64,000 bases of DNA from Bostrychus sinensis (Eukaryota; Chordata; Actinopteri; Gobiiformes; Eleotridae), in contig CM036243.1 of the NCBI GenBank assembly GCA_020698575.1, forward strand, positions 11,151,903-11,215,902, in the 5' to 3' direction. Below, in pieces: positions 11,266 through 23,564 of the stretch; the stretch's first letter is position 1, and the number at the start of each line of letters is the position of its first letter. The translations under genes and the position numbers were made by a program. The notes under the pieces are model-generated. The model was not told the origin of the DNA. It worked only from the letters and a program-made list of their open reading frames with translations, and made no database searches.

Positions 11266-11921
11266 TTAAGGTCTTTGTGTGCCCGCTTTAATTGCCCATA
11301 GCATTATACAGTATATCTCCTACCATGTATTATGTTGTAGTTTAATATTGCATGGACTCTTTCATTATGTGGTCTGCACCTATCCACCTGTAGGAATAAT
11401 GACAGGAGACAGAGATGTGTGCTTTTAATCAGCCTGTATAAACCATTAGGAGACACTTTGTTTTCTTCACTTAATAATCTAAATAAAGTCAACTCCAGTG
11501 TAGAGTGCTTTCTGGAGATTCTCAGGTTGGGAAGTGGCATCACTCCTATAGTGCATGTTTGTTGTCTTGTCTTTACATGGTACCATATTTGGAACCACTG
11601 TTGCTTCCTAATTAAGCAGTTACGAAATAGTGATTGCACTTTGTCTTGTTACACTGTTAAATGCTGTTATTTACCCAGACAGGCTGCTAAAGGGATTGTG
11701 CACTTTAACCATATAATGTATTTATATGTTTTATATTATCCAAAGCAGGTGGAAGGAATAGTGATATTTCTAGAATTTTATATGATATTTAATATTATTA
11801 ATTATGCAGATGGAGAGTTTGTCAGTCTGGACAGTACACAGCAGGCATGACTCCATTTAAAAACAAGCTTTTCCTATGATTATAACATAACAAAAATGTA
11901 TGATATGAATCATTTTCTTTC
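11266..11921. other. Unassigned intergenic DNA
   Basis: Contains a 143-codon frame (11419-11850, plus) and an overlapping 111-codon minus frame. The composition is AT-rich, the product has no domain-like pattern and no splice context was seen, so both are treated as chance. Confidence 0.35.
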
Positions 11922-11940
11922 TTTTTTTTTTTTTTTTTTT
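11922..11940. repeat. Poly-T tract
   Basis: About 19 uninterrupted T. Confidence 0.85.
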
Positions 11941-12049
11941 GGTGGCACTGACATGACAAGTATTAGTCAACAGTAAGAAAGTACGCTGCACTTTTTACAT
12001 CTTAAAAGTGTAATATATGGATGTATAGACTTCCTGAATGTGATTCATA

Positions 12050-12475
12050 ACTTTAGGGCCCTTTCTGAATACCTGCAGTGGGGCCCCTTATTACCACCTT
12101 ATGCCATTGTGTAAACTGTTGACACTCATGTGATTAAACTAATTACAGGCAGCCATTCCCAAAATCAAAAGTGGCATGGCCCCCTTAAAAATGAGAAAAT
12201 TCCACACATACCCCCCGATAATAAAATTTCACTCTTTTCAAACACTATACCATGTTTTTTCCCATAGATTTTTATAAAAACGATAAAAAAATCCAGACTG
12301 TTGGCTAAAATAGCTTTTTTAAACAAGTATTTAACTGTAAATCATTTCAAACTCAATTACTTTTTACTTTACTTTTTACTTTATGTAGACAACCTCTGGA
12401 GGCCCCCCTCTAGTACCTTCACAGCCCACAAAGGGGGCCCCGGACCCCACTTTGGGAACCACCATTTTACATGAA
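12050..12475. mobile_element. Degenerate hAT-like miniature element
   Basis: The right end, read on the minus strand, is TGGTGGTTCCCAAAGTGGGG followed by GGGGCCCCCC words. On the plus strand near 12153 a CAGCCATTCCCAAA word followed by GTGG and GGCCCCC mirrors it. Such 'GGTTCCCAAAGTGGGG' termini are typical of fish hAT elements. The ends are eroded and I could not confirm a target duplication. The part before 12150 also has GGCCC words but may not belong. Confidence 0.5.
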
Positions 12476-14679
12476 ATTGTTTCTTTTAATTTGTTTGTTT
12501 ATTTATTCTTAAATGTGTGCAACTTTTTGGGCCAGTCATATAGAAAGGGTATAATATAATATATTTATATATATATTGCCTTATATTAAATAAAGGATGG
12601 ACCCATTGGCTGTTGCTCTACATGGCTTGTCAACACTGTATAAATGCCAACAAAACAAAACTGTACTTACACAGCAAAAGCAGCTGGGAAGAAAAGCAAA
12701 GTGAAACTGTTACATAGAGTTAACACTGAACCCAGCTATGGCAAGCAAAATACTGACATTATCAAGGAGCTAAGGTGAAGAAGGAGACTGGAGATGGATA
12801 GTTAAGCTGATAGCTGAGAGTTAAGCTAAGGGTCTGATGCAATAGACAGGACAACAAGCAATCAACTGCTGCTTTAAAGCTCTTGTTGAACAATACTGAA
12901 CAATACCAAAGAGATGGCAGTACCCCACAGATGCATGGAAAAAGAGGAGGTGAAAGGGGAAAAACAGTAAACTTCTTGTGACTTGTTGGAAGAGAGTATG
13001 GCGGTGTGCACTGTTTTGAATTCTGCACATAATTGTGTAAATATGTCAGGCAGACAGAGGATGGTCTTTTTCATCTCCTCCGCAGGAGCGTTAGCGATCA
13101 GCTCTGAGCAGGCCCATTCACAAAGTGCACTGAGTGTTTGTGTTTTGTAAGGCAGTTGTTTTGTTTGCTTTTTAATCAAGTTCAATTTCATCACTTTCAG
13201 TAAAAGTTTTTTTCCATATCTCTCTTCCTCACATTTCCTCATGTTGTGATCTGTCTGTGTGTTAAGGTGCCTTTAGTGCTGTTAGTGTTTGTTCCTTTTA
13301 TCAGCAGCGCTGTAATAAGAGGAAAGAGGATTGTGGGTAATTGGAGGGTAAATACTTAGCTGTGACTAAACGTCAGAGCAACAGAGGTTGTAAGCTGAAG
13401 ATGCAGAGTAGAAATGGAGTCAAGACAGAAAAAGTAAGCCCTGTGATGCTTTTTTAAATCTTGTTTTTACCCAAACAGCCCTGCAAAATTAGGTCATTTA
13501 AAGTGATAGTGGATGAAGACGACTATTAATAACATGATGAGACTAAATGTTTAAAGAGAAACAATTTGTCTGTTCCCAGATTTAAGGTAGATTTCCAGGG
13601 GGCAGAACAAATGGACACATATTAAACTACATCTGAACACAAGAGGGCATAAGGGGCAGAACCAGTGAACACAGAGTATTTTGCCTCTGATTAAGGTGGA
13701 AAGTAGCTTTCAGTAGGCAGAATTAGAGGCCCATTTCATTGCTGTGTGAATGGGTCTGGCCTGTCTGGCAAGGCTTGGTTCAAGCATGTCCAAAATTGAA
13801 AGTTGTGTGAGCTACAATAGTTGAAATTGGTTAAAAGTGCCACAAACATGCCACAAAGTAACCACAAGGGACAAAGGAGCCTGAAGTCTTGCAACATGAC
13901 CTCAAGTCTTCCAGTCACAAATCATACATAGTGTACTGTTAAACACATTACTTGGCTAAATTTTGTGACAAATTCCACTGTATTCTGTCTGAGGTCTTAT
14001 AAAATCTGTCCTTCAACAGCCTGAGAAAAATGATGACCTTATGTAGGCTCCCTCTCCGTGAAGTGGTTATAGTTTGAAAAAATGTTTGACCAATATGGGT
14101 TTTTCTGGTCAATGCCAATTTTAAAATTCAGATCAGCTCATAAGTACTGCTGATATGATATGCTCTTTGTTTTTAGTAATGCTTATAGAACAGAATTGTG
14201 CCATAATTTGACAGTGAAAACAGTATTTGTGTGAACACTTTAAAACTTATGTTAAGTCAAGGGCTGCTTTAGGGGCAGTGTAATTTATAAGCATTTGGTG
14301 TATAATGCAATGTTGATGTGCCTGACTTGTGATCAAAAATCGGCACAAAATGGCAAGAATCAACCTTTGAACATGTGGTGACTGAATGTGGGACTGAGTG
14401 GTAATCTGTTATTGCAGTCTTCAGTCCCATGCAACCTCTCCAGTAGATTGATTGAATATTACTGAACAATTTCAAATTTTATGATCAATCAATCCAGAGA
14501 TCATTCTATATGTCTGCTTTCCAAACTTCAAAGCCTTACCTCCATTCTCTCCCAACTGGAGCACCAAAAATGTCACCATCTTTCCACCAGCGAAGTTCCA
14601 TGAAAGCCGAACTGGGGCACTTTGATGATCCCGTCCTGTTGTTGGTTGCAGGTCTTGAGGTTTGGCAGCCATTGTTTTT
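12476..14679. other. Unassigned intergenic DNA
   Basis: AT-rich. An irregular (AT)n stretch lies at about 12550-12580. Somewhat less AT-rich patches occur at 13060-13140 and 14530-14660, with minus-strand frames up to 122 codons (12874-13242) that look like chance. No repeat ends were recognised. Confidence 0.35.
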
Positions 14680-15000
14680 ATAAAGAGTGTTAAATGCAGC
14701 TGCAGCCCGGTTAATGAGGGGCGCCTTCAAACCCTTCCCTGAGAGGATGCTGTCATACAGGTGACACAGAAACGGTGCGTGTAATCCACCCGTGCAGGCC
14801 CTGGCTGTAAATATGCCTGCTCCACCATTTTCTCAGCGTTTACTCCCAGTTCAAACAACCACCTCTCCCTCTAAACACAGTGACAGCTCGGCGAGATTCT
14901 CCTGCACATTCCTCGTCTGCCTGCGACCAATGAAACGACTAGGAACCGCTCTGATCGTCCCCTTCATCCACACTGTGGGTAAGACATGCTTTTTGTTGTT
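14680..15000 (+). other. Candidate conserved element or exon with splice donor
   Basis: A GC-richer unique block. A frame starting ATG at 14813 stays open for about 55 codons to a consensus-like donor, GTGG|GTAAGA, with the cut after 14978. The end of the frame is hydrophobic-leaning (GTALIVPFIHTVG), which could suit a signal peptide preceded by an alternative ATG near 14930. I recognise no protein, so a regulatory island remains the more likely reading. Confidence 0.2.
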
Positions 15001-15599
15001 GCTCGGGACTGAAAAGTTGTGCCACCCACAAATCTAAATTTGGGTGTGATACTTGAAGGATTCCTAGGCTATGTATAGGCACTTGTTTACACTTTTTGCT
15101 TGCATGGCTTTTTTGGTCCGCTGAACACGTTTGGCAGCAGTGTGGTTGGGTACAATCTAGCAGTACAAAGCAGAGCATTCATGAGGCTCACTGATGTGCC
15201 ACATGTCTTACAGTTTTACAGGCACAGCATGTCGGTGATGTCATGAGGATCATGCCTTCATATTTCCCCCCTACAGCCATCTAAAATATACAATATATGA
15301 AGCATCTTTTATTCTCCTTTACATTGGAGGCAATTTCTCGTTTAGCTGTGTAGACCATTCACACCACTATAGTCTAAATGATTAACATCTATATCCTAAA
15401 ATTTAGTTCTTGGCTTTTGTAAGATAAAAACTGGACCACTTGATCACTGGTGAGGCTAAGAAAGTATGAAATATCTTGTCACAAAAAGTGAGCATTGTAG
15501 GGTGTAATATGACTAATCTTTATGTCTATTTGATGATGTTTAGGAAGATTATATTCATTACTAAAGTATATAAAGTAAAAAAAAAATGCAAAAAATTGC
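15001..15599. other. Unassigned intergenic DNA
   Basis: AT-rich with no recognised feature. Confidence 0.4.
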
Positions 15600-15985
15600 A
15601 ATTTAAAATGATTATGAACTAACTTGCACTGCAAGCTGGATTGTTGTGAGGTTTGTGAGTTCATAAGATCACAAAAATCTGTCTTGTCAGGCTCCCACTG
15701 ACTCATCTGGGCCAGCGGTTTAGGCCAATGATGCTCCAGTACTGCCGTGAATGGGCAAGTTTTAGGTTTGCCCACAGCAAAAAGCACTTTTAATGATATT
15801 GTTAACAACATGGCCAGGCTGCAAAACATAACATATGCTGCATACATTAACAAAAACTGGAAAAATGACATGATCGGTTTATTTTTTAGCTATGTCATAT
15901 GAGTCGTTGCTATGATTGGCTAAAAGGAATTGCACTTGATCCAATCAGCTCCAAATACTCTACTGACAGTCCCTCCTCTTTTCAA
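15600..15985 (+). repeat. Dispersed repeat, family B copy 1
   Basis: It shares ordered words with 27940-28240: CTTGTCAGG, a GGTTTGCC word followed by CAGA/CAGC, ACATTAACAAAAAC or its variant, and TGATTGGCTAAAA. Both copies are on the same strand and moderately diverged. No terminal repeat or target duplication was defined, so the class is unknown. The 130-codon minus frame here (15479-15871) is a by-product. Confidence 0.55.
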
Positions 15986-16242
15986 ATGATTTCAACTGGA
16001 GACTTTCCAAATTCTCATATCAATCAGATAAATCTCAAAATATTTAAGAGTAAAACAAATATATATTTCAAATTTGTTGGGATATTAGCAGTATATTACC
16101 ATTCAAAAATTAACCTTAAAACATACAACCAAACTTAGGTTTAATTTGTGAGTAACTTAATGCATCCTTTGATTCGGTATTTTCAAGACAGGTCCAAGCC
16201 ATTTTATCTTGCAGCTTAGAATTCTAGATGACATACTTCTAT

Positions 16243-16520
16243 GTGGGGTGCATGGTGATGGAGTGGTTAGCACTCTTACCACTCAGATCATAGGTTGGCT
16301 AACTCACAGTCTCTGAGTGGAGTTGGCTTTTCTTTCCATTTTTTTTTACTGCGGGTTCTCTCTGGCTTACTCCCACCATCCAAAAACTTTGTCAAGTGGT
16401 AAATCTAAATTGCTCCTAGATAATGAATGTGAGAGTGAATTAACCAGCCATTGCCCAGGTTGTACCCTGCCAAAAGCCCATAGTTGCTGGGAAAAGCTCC
16501 AACGACCTGCAATGTTCAAT
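16243..16520 (+). mobile_element. tRNA-headed SINE, GTTAGCACT family
   Basis: It begins with a GGTGCATGGTG... AGTGGTTAGCACTC head resembling a tRNA A-box region. Then follow TCTGAGTGGAGTTGGC, CCCACCATCCAAAA, a TCTAAATTG word, GTGAGAGTGAA, a GTACCCTGCC word and CCCATAGTTGCTGGG. The same words occur in the same order at 57277-57620. The B box near 16290 is decayed. It encodes no protein and needs a LINE partner. Confidence 0.75.
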
Positions 16521-16639
16521 AGATTTGCTACTTTGCCTTTGTAATCTCTATCATCCTTGACTTCACAAGATAATAATAGACACATTCTACAGACTACAAC
16601 CCTTACTATTCCCATCATCCTCTCTGTGTCAGTGCCTTC
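16521..16639. other. Unassigned spacer
   Basis: Short AT-rich stretch after the SINE with no recognised feature. Confidence 0.35.
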
Positions 16640-16930
16640 CATCACATGACCCTCACATGCTCCTCATCCATCCCCTGTCTGTGTGCAGAGATCCGTACTG
16701 TGGCTTCTCATTTGCACGCGTTGTGTTTTGTGTGGTCCCTCTTTTGCTTCCCATGGATCTCTCTGCGGGGAGCTGAGCTGACAGACTCTGACTGATGTGT
16801 TGGGGGGGTCTCGTCAGCTATTGTTTTCCTCACCGGCATTGAGCGCTCCACTCATCAACCCTGTTCTCTCCTGCCTGTGCGGATACAGATGTCAGATTCA
16901 CTGTACTGAGAGGGGAAACGGTGACCTAAG
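16640..16930. other. Candidate conserved non-coding element (weak)
   Basis: GC-richer unique sequence with a G run at 16801-16807 and a GAGCTGAGCTGACAG word. The 74-codon open frame at 16797-17021 is not gene-like. The assignment rests on composition and uniqueness only. Confidence 0.25.
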
Positions 16931-18484
16931 AACTCCAGCATATGAACAGCAACGGACTCAACTTCAATTTGATTTCCCCCAAATAAATGAAAAAAATGCA
17001 GATGTCAATTTTTCATATTAAGTTTCCTAATAAAATAACAAATTACCCTGGACAATGGCTAGTTAGTCGCAGGTCTAGGATAAGCCATATCTGTAATTAC
17101 TTGATTTTATAGACCTTTTTCCGGATATGATGCATTGACAATCACACTTACTTAAGATTAAATTCCCCTGATTTGTTTATGTTGCTAGCTGCACCTAATT
17201 TTAATCTACTATCTATTGTCTGTACCGAAAAAACAAAAAAACAAACAAAAAAACTACTTACTGCATGCTATGACGTCAATCCATCCATTTTATCATCTTT
17301 GGAGATGTTGCTCTTCTTATGAATAGTAGGCACTCCCCTCGCTTAATCTAGTTATTGTGATACGGCTCTCTGGATCTAACATTAGCACAAAAATTGTCCA
17401 AACTTTCCCAAAAGAGCCTGCATGTTGCTTCAAATACTTAGTTTGACATTGCCATGACCAAGGGAGTTGTGTATTCGGGTCAAGTCTTCACTGTAGTTTG
17501 TTTTCTCTTTTTTTTTTTACTTTTTAATTGGCGTTAAACAGTAATCGGATTGGAGTATGATCCATATAGACATGTTATTATTAATATAGTTTAGATATAA
17601 TGTAAAACAAACTGTTAAAAGACATTTTGGATTTCTATTACAATCATTCGGAAACAATTTGGTGACAAAAACAGCGAATAGGGTTGAACTCATACTCTAC
17701 CATGGTAATTTTTTTGATAATGAAAATATGTAAATATTGAGAATAATGTATGTTTGTGAAGTCATCTTTTAGAGTAAACGACTCTTTTGGATTCTCTAAT
17801 CATTGGGTGCTGTGTTAGTGCTACTGTTTCTACTTGAACTTGTACGTTCAGTTTCCTAAATCACCTTAAACAGTTGTGAACGTAAGCTACTTTTTGTGCT
17901 GTAACTTTTTTGGTTAAATAAGTTTTTTCATGGCCTCAACTTGGGTCAACTCTTGGCATATCTGATCCTGACTTATATGTGGTGCCCAGCCTCTCAGCCT
18001 GAGTCCTGGTTGAAACAAGAAGATTATAAATTATTGGAGCCTGGCTCTAACTAAATGTAGTGCTGCTGGTGGGTTAATGCTTTAGTCTAGAGCAAACTTG
18101 TTGGGTCAGCAGAGAATCTGACATGGTTTTATTTGCATCTGTATAGGCTGGCATAGGCCAGTGACCATACGCTTATACATGATGCCTCGGGATGACAGTA
18201 TTAAAAATTTGTTTTGTCTTTACATTTCTCTGCCTTGTCCAACTTTACTTTCAATGACTTTCCTAACTTCCATATCAAAACAGGCCTGACTCCATGCAAG
18301 TTGAACACTCACCTTAACCCTGTGACTAGTTTCTTCTAGTTGCAGTGTGTAGCTGAAAAGTTTCCCTGCAGAACTTTCCGGTATGTCAGTGCTCACTCTC
18401 TGGCCTACCTCTGCACCTTTGATAATCCTGCCCAAAACTCCTTAAATTCACAAGAGAATTCTTCAGAATTCTTGAGAAACTCCT
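16931..18484. other. Unassigned intergenic DNA
   Basis: AT-rich. An A/C-rich stretch of AAAAAAC units sits at about 17227-17252 and a T tract near 17510. CATCCATTTTATC near 17281 may be a decayed SINE end. Nothing else was recognised. Confidence 0.35.
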
Positions 18485-18965
18485 CTCTGGCAGTCGATGT
18501 GTTACTGCCCAGACGTTGATGAAGTGGGCAAGGCTGGAAGGTTGGAGAGGCTGGATGTCCGATCACGGCACAGGCCATTAAAGATAAAGGACTGGTGTGT
18601 GGTCAGAGGTAGAGGGGAAGAGCCGAGCCAAGTCTGCTGGAGCACCCTCCCTCACAGCATCACTAACCAGGCCCACACACTTCCCCCAGTAATGAGCCGG
18701 GGCCCAGACTATGGGGTCAATTATTCATCGGCAGTCAGCTGGGAGAGCTGGAGTTGAAGCCTCATCGAACCTCACAATTCCACCACACTCCGCTGTGATT
18801 TTTTTGCTACAGCGCTGCCTCCGTCCACACAACTAAATCTGAGCCCGAGTCTCGGTCTGGATGGAGCGGACTTTAAAAGGCATACATGATGGCCGCTCGC
18901 TCCAGTGGACACCCGACCGAGGAAGCCTTGGACTACTCTGGTATTCTGCCATTCCACAATTACTC
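18485..18965. other. Candidate conserved non-coding element
   Basis: A long GC-richer island of unique sequence. It includes CAGTAATGAGC (near 18688), GTCAATTATTCATC (near 18717) and CAGTCAGCTGGG (near 18732), that is, homeodomain-type words beside an E-box CAGCTG. Open frames on both strands overlap and none is convincing. It looks like an enhancer. Confidence 0.35.
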
Positions 18966-19066
18966 TGTTGAAAGGACACACATTGATCGTCAACAACATT
19001 GCAGCTGTTGCCGGCTGCTGGCATTATGCATACAGCAGAAGTGTCAGGTCACTGCTCAAAAAGAAT

Positions 19067-19165
19067 TTCTCAGTGTGGGAAACTTCAGTGTCAAATATGT
19101 GCTCTACTACATGGATAATTACATTGTGTATGTTCTGCTTACACAGTGCAGAGGTGTAAGAAAGT
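19067..19165 (+). repeat. Local duplicate, intact copy
   Basis: GGGAAACTTCAGTGT, ACATGGATAATTACATTGTG and a run to 'GTAAGAAAG' recur, diverged, in the next 550 bases, but there split in two by a repeat insertion (19340-19372 and 19636-19705). The arrangement is a tandem duplication whose second copy was later interrupted. Confidence 0.5.
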
Positions 19166-19339
19166 ATGACAAACATACTTTTGAAAATCCAGTCCAAAGT
19201 GTTGCAGCTTTTTCTCATTAATTTTAGTCAAAGTTTGGTCTTTAGTGTAGCTTCTTTTCTTATCCCAACATTGGAATTTTTAAGTATCCCAAAAAAGAGG
19301 TGAGAGATCAGAAGATGTCTGACAATGTAAGATAATCTC

Positions 19340-19705
19340 TTGTTGGAAACTTCAGTGTTGAGTATGCCACATGTGCAAACTTTTTACACCAAGAACCACC
19401 TCAGAAATGATTTAACCCTAACTCTAAAATAAAACCAAACCAGGTCTTAACCATTACAAAAACACAATAAAACCAGGACTAAACCAAAACTCATGTAGAA
19501 CTGTACTAGCTCTAAACCGGGTCTAAACTAGGACATGTCCCAACTAAAGCAGGACTATAAAGTCAGGACTTTAACTGCAAAACACTCCTGTATACCACCA
19601 GCCCAAGTACATGTACCACAGTTTGAGAACCACTGCTTTACGACATGGATAATTGTATTGTATATTGTATATGTTCACCTCCAACAGTCTAGAAGTCTAA
19701 AAAGA
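19340..19705 (+). repeat. Local duplicate, copy interrupted by an insertion
   Basis: The left fragment has TTGGAAACTTCAGTGTTGAG and the right fragment CGACATGGATAATTGTATTG. Together they parallel 19067-19165. The CCTGGTTTAG-type element at about 19373-19635 lies between them. Confidence 0.5.
19373..19635 (-). mobile_element. hAT-like element with CCTGGTTTAG internal repeats, minus orientation
   Basis: The right end, reverse complemented, is CAGTGGTTCTCAAACTGTGG, shared with 58598-58617 (TAGTGG start there). Inside, the plus strand carries repeated CTAAACCAG/TCTAAACC words, the complement of the CCTGGTTTAG units at 58670-58997. The left end is not clear, and possible duplication remnants (CTTTTTAC, GCTTTAC) are imperfect. 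Confidence 0.55.
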
Positions 19706-21639
19706 ATAAAAAAATGATTTGGCTGCTAAAGTTAACACTAGCAAAACAATGGATTTAGCTGTGTACATATCTTGCATCAACCTCTTTAAACTTACAATAA
19801 TAATAATATAAATAATAATTAAAATATAAAATGATAATAAAAAAATTTAAAAAACAAACAAAAAGGTTCCTATTTGGAAGGCATAGTCAGAATTAAGATA
19901 ACCATTTAAAGTTTAATGACGCACCTTGACCAAACTCACCAATGACATTTATTTTAATTTAGTAACCATGACCACATTTAAAAAACTAAAATAGCTACCC
20001 ATGCATTTTTTTAATTGTTTCACAAAATCAGAAACAGAGTAAATGCATACAGGAAACTGGGTTATAGGTGTCATTTGTGTCAGGGACAGAAAAGCCACCT
20101 ATGGACTGGCGTTGAGAATTTCCATGTACTGTATACTAAAACACTTACCGCTCTTGGTTTGTGATGTCCATATCAAATAAATGAATAAATAAAAAAAATG
20201 AAATGAAACTCTCCATTTGACTTCCATTAAAACAATATGGAACACATCAATGGAGAAACTCTTGGTTCAAGGCCAGTTTTGCTGTGGTAGAAATTTCCAT
20301 CTTTGCCATGTTTAGTGGCAATATCTCTGACGCCCTGATAATCTATTTAGGTGACAGATTGCTGAGCTTTACAAGTTATCAGTCTGCATTTTAATAGTCC
20401 GGACGGAAGAACAAATCAAGCTCTCACATGCTATAAACATACACAGATCAGAATGGTGCATGGGAAATAAAGCATAGTTCTTGAAATGGTGGAAAGGTGT
20501 TTGTATACAAGAATATTGTATGTGCAAAATTCCATCCAATTCCGTCTGCTGCAAAGCAGAAGAAATGGGACACGTGTTACTTCACCCTGGACAAAGAATT
20601 AGCCTGGTCTCTGATATCCAGGGAGTTGGAAATATGTAGATCTCAAACAATTGAATAGAGTTCTACCAATCTGAAAACAAGAGGCAGTATCAACATGACT
20701 GCTTTAGGACTGGGACAATTTGAAAAACCAACAACATTTTCATAGTTTTCACAGTGACGTCACATCTGGAGGGCAAGTCTCTTTTGCAGGGCAAGCACAT
20801 TGGTTTAATATTACTCCACTGGCTGTCAGTTGAAGCCACTGTTTACTCACGTTTGGATCTGTGTTTCTACAGAATGTCATCAGAAATAAAATGATGTGGA
20901 TTTGTGCTGTTATGCGAGTTCTTCCGGGGAGAGAAGCTGTTTAAATACACACAAAAACAAAATGAAATTGCCTTAAGATAGTATTAGCTAATGGCAGTCC
21001 TGGCTGTTGTCATACAGGTCACAGGTCCCCAGTATTTGTAGTTTTAATTTAAATCATAATTTGTCCTGAGTCATCAGGCTACCTTAATACTTAGTTGGCT
21101 GCCCCTTCTCATGCCTGCTGCATGTCGCCATATTTGTTTTGCCTTCATGTGGAATGCAAAAGTCTCGAGACTGAAAATTTTGAATATAAGGAACACTGCA
21201 TTGCATAAAACCTGTCCCTTTTTGGGGAAATGCTTGTTATTATTGTATTTTATTATTATTATTATTGTGCCAGTTCTGAAGTACAATTTAGACTTCTGAA
21301 TTTTGAATGGTTATATGTTTATCCAGTATCTTTCGGAAGTAGTTCAACCTGCTTCCATTTCTTCCATTCCATGGAAATCCATTACCAAGGGGTTGAATAG
21401 AAAAAGAGTGTCCAGGACAGGTTTTAGCCAATCCTACAGGATATAATTGGGAGGCAGGGGTTTTACAATCTGCAGCCACACAGTTTGATTGTTACGCCAT
21501 GTTCCTGTCTGTTAATAATATACTACCTGCAATTATTACCAATACTTAATTTTACGTGCACATTTTATTCCAGAATGCTGACTAGATCAACTCGTCTAAT
21601 AAAACTTTACAGTATGCTCCATTAAAATGTGCATCTATG
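19706..21639. other. Unassigned intergenic DNA
   Basis: AT-rich, with an A/T-only patch at 19797-19865 and a (TAT)n run at about 21250-21266. The short open frames are by-products. No repeat ends or exons were recognised. Confidence 0.35.
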
Positions 21640-22260
21640 TAACTTAATAGGACTGAATTTTTCTCTATTCATTCCAGAGGGCCTGCTGTGTACATTGTGC
21701 GAGGACAATGGAGCCGCATCCATCAAAGTCGTGTAATGACCACCATCAGGATGCTCCACAAAGTGCAAACACATGGTGAGAAGATTCCCCTCTTTATTAG
21801 CTGTCATCGTTCGGCTGAATATATGTGCAAATAAATAGCTATTACCGCACGGGGAGGGGAGTGTGTGGACGTGTTTATGGGTTATAGAGGAGGGGCTAGT
21901 GGATGAAAAATCGTCACTGGCCCAAATGCAGATATTGCAGAGGCTTGCCACTGTTGCCCTCCATTCGTCACTGTCCGCCGGGCCGCCTCTCATTAAGTGC
22001 CCCGCTCAGCCGACAACTTAATTTCCTTAAGAGGACTAGACACCTGATTCAATTGTGTTCCCATTACACATTAGTTTTCCCCGTCTGGGCCGAGTCATGA
22101 CCACATGGCTCTGGACTCAAACACACTCCTGCTATATTAAATGTGGTGGACATAATTCGCAGACGTATGATTCATGTGTGCCTCGCGGTGTCCATCCCTC
22201 ACTGTGGCCTCAGCTCAGACGGAGATGCAGCTTCAAGTCAGTGTGGTTCAGTGTTGTGGA
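21640..22260. other. Candidate conserved non-coding element
   Basis: A long stretch of unique sequence with higher GC, including a CATTAAGTGCC word (near 21992) and ACAACTTAATTTCC (near 22013). A 123-codon minus frame (21622-21993) and several 60-70 codon plus frames overlap without coding character. It reads as a regulatory block. Confidence 0.35.
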
Positions 22261-22547
22261 TACATTATAGTACAGCTTATGGTCAAGACTACACATCAGA
22301 GCTGACAGGCTGTTAATAGCATATCTCACCAATTTCTGAGTAAAGAAAGTTGAGTTTAAAGTTTGAATAAAAATTTTAAATCATCCTCTTGTTACAGGCT
22401 ACAAGTAACAAGTGGCTAGTGAACAGTGAAGGTTTGTCACACGTATCATCAAACAAGCTATCTGAAATAAAACTCATTATTGTATTAAAATGTAGGTCTA
22501 AATTGTAATTCAGTAGGATTTTTCTATAAACGTTACAAAGCTTATGC

Positions 22548-22735
22548 ACCTACTATCACCTACTTTCATTATCTACTGCTTATCCTGTTACATCACAGCA
22601 GCCCTTTTCCAGCTGCTTGGTCATCAGTAGAGGTACACAGTCTAATTTCAATAGTAACATAAGAAGGCATACCATTCGCCAGTAGTCACTTTAGATTGTC
22701 CAGTGATACATAATGTTAAATACATGTTGTGATGG
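22548..22735 (-). repeat. Old SINE fragment, reverse orientation (GTTAGCACT family)
   Basis: TTTCATTATCTACTGCTTATCC on the plus strand resembles the complement of the far 3' end of the GTTAGCACT SINE. CCAGCTGCTTGG and the later TTTAGATTGTCC then follow in the order expected for a minus-strand copy. It is heavily diverged. Confidence 0.4.
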
Positions 22736-23564
22736 TCGCATGAGGAGCTCTAACACCATTAGCAGGTCAGAGTAACCTATATGCTCTTTGCATGGTGGAA
22801 AGAAGCTTGAGTACCTAGAAAGAAATCTCACAAGTGGACATGGAGATCTATCCTATAGTCAGTGTAGCCAGAGGTACAAAATGATCAGATTTTTATCAAT
22901 ACATTTTTACCTCTGTATGATGTATGGTCAGTAAACAAAAATGTACAATCATTTCAGGGTGCCAGTTAATGTCTGGTTAAATGATTTATATCCCCTCTTC
23001 TATGGTTTGCTGTTGGTCTGATCTGGAGTCAGACTCAACCTCCACATTCACAGTAAACAGTAAACAGACAAGGAGCAGTGGCATCAAACCTCAAGCCTAT
23101 TCAGGCAATAAAAATGATGCTTCTAGCCAGTGTGGGGCTCTAAGTTTGTATATGTTTTAGTTTTAGTTTTTTTGTTTCTGGTGAGGTGTCACTTTGTTTA
23201 ATTCCATGAGATTTGTGCTAAAATACAATAATTTAGGGCGGTCTGTACAATAGTTTGGTTTTGAGTATCTGGCAACACTGCCTCCATAATATTTATTCTG
23301 TCCACAAAAAATCCTTTCAGGTTTTGTCCATTGTGGGTGACTCTAAAAGTAATATATTTTATGTTTGTACAGTCATCATCATGCATTGACAACAGATACC
23401 TCAGTGTTCTACATAGAAATTCCAGTAAGCCAATTAAAGACAAAGATGAATGTATACATACTGTATAACCTACAATATGCCCATAATAGCTTATATTCCT
23501 TTGTTTTTATTGTGAGGAATAATCATTTTTCCAGATCACTGTTCAGCCCTAATTAAGCACGTGT
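22736..23564. other. Unassigned intergenic DNA
   Basis: AT-rich. Open frames of 81 codons (minus, 23198-23443) and 63 codons have no domain pattern. Nothing was recognised. Confidence 0.4.

Noticed and set aside
11419..11850. 143-codon open frame
   Set aside because: AT-rich, no domain-like pattern, no splice context, and an overlapping minus-strand frame of 111 codons.
15479..15871. 130-codon minus-strand frame
   Set aside because: Mostly within dispersed repeat family B.
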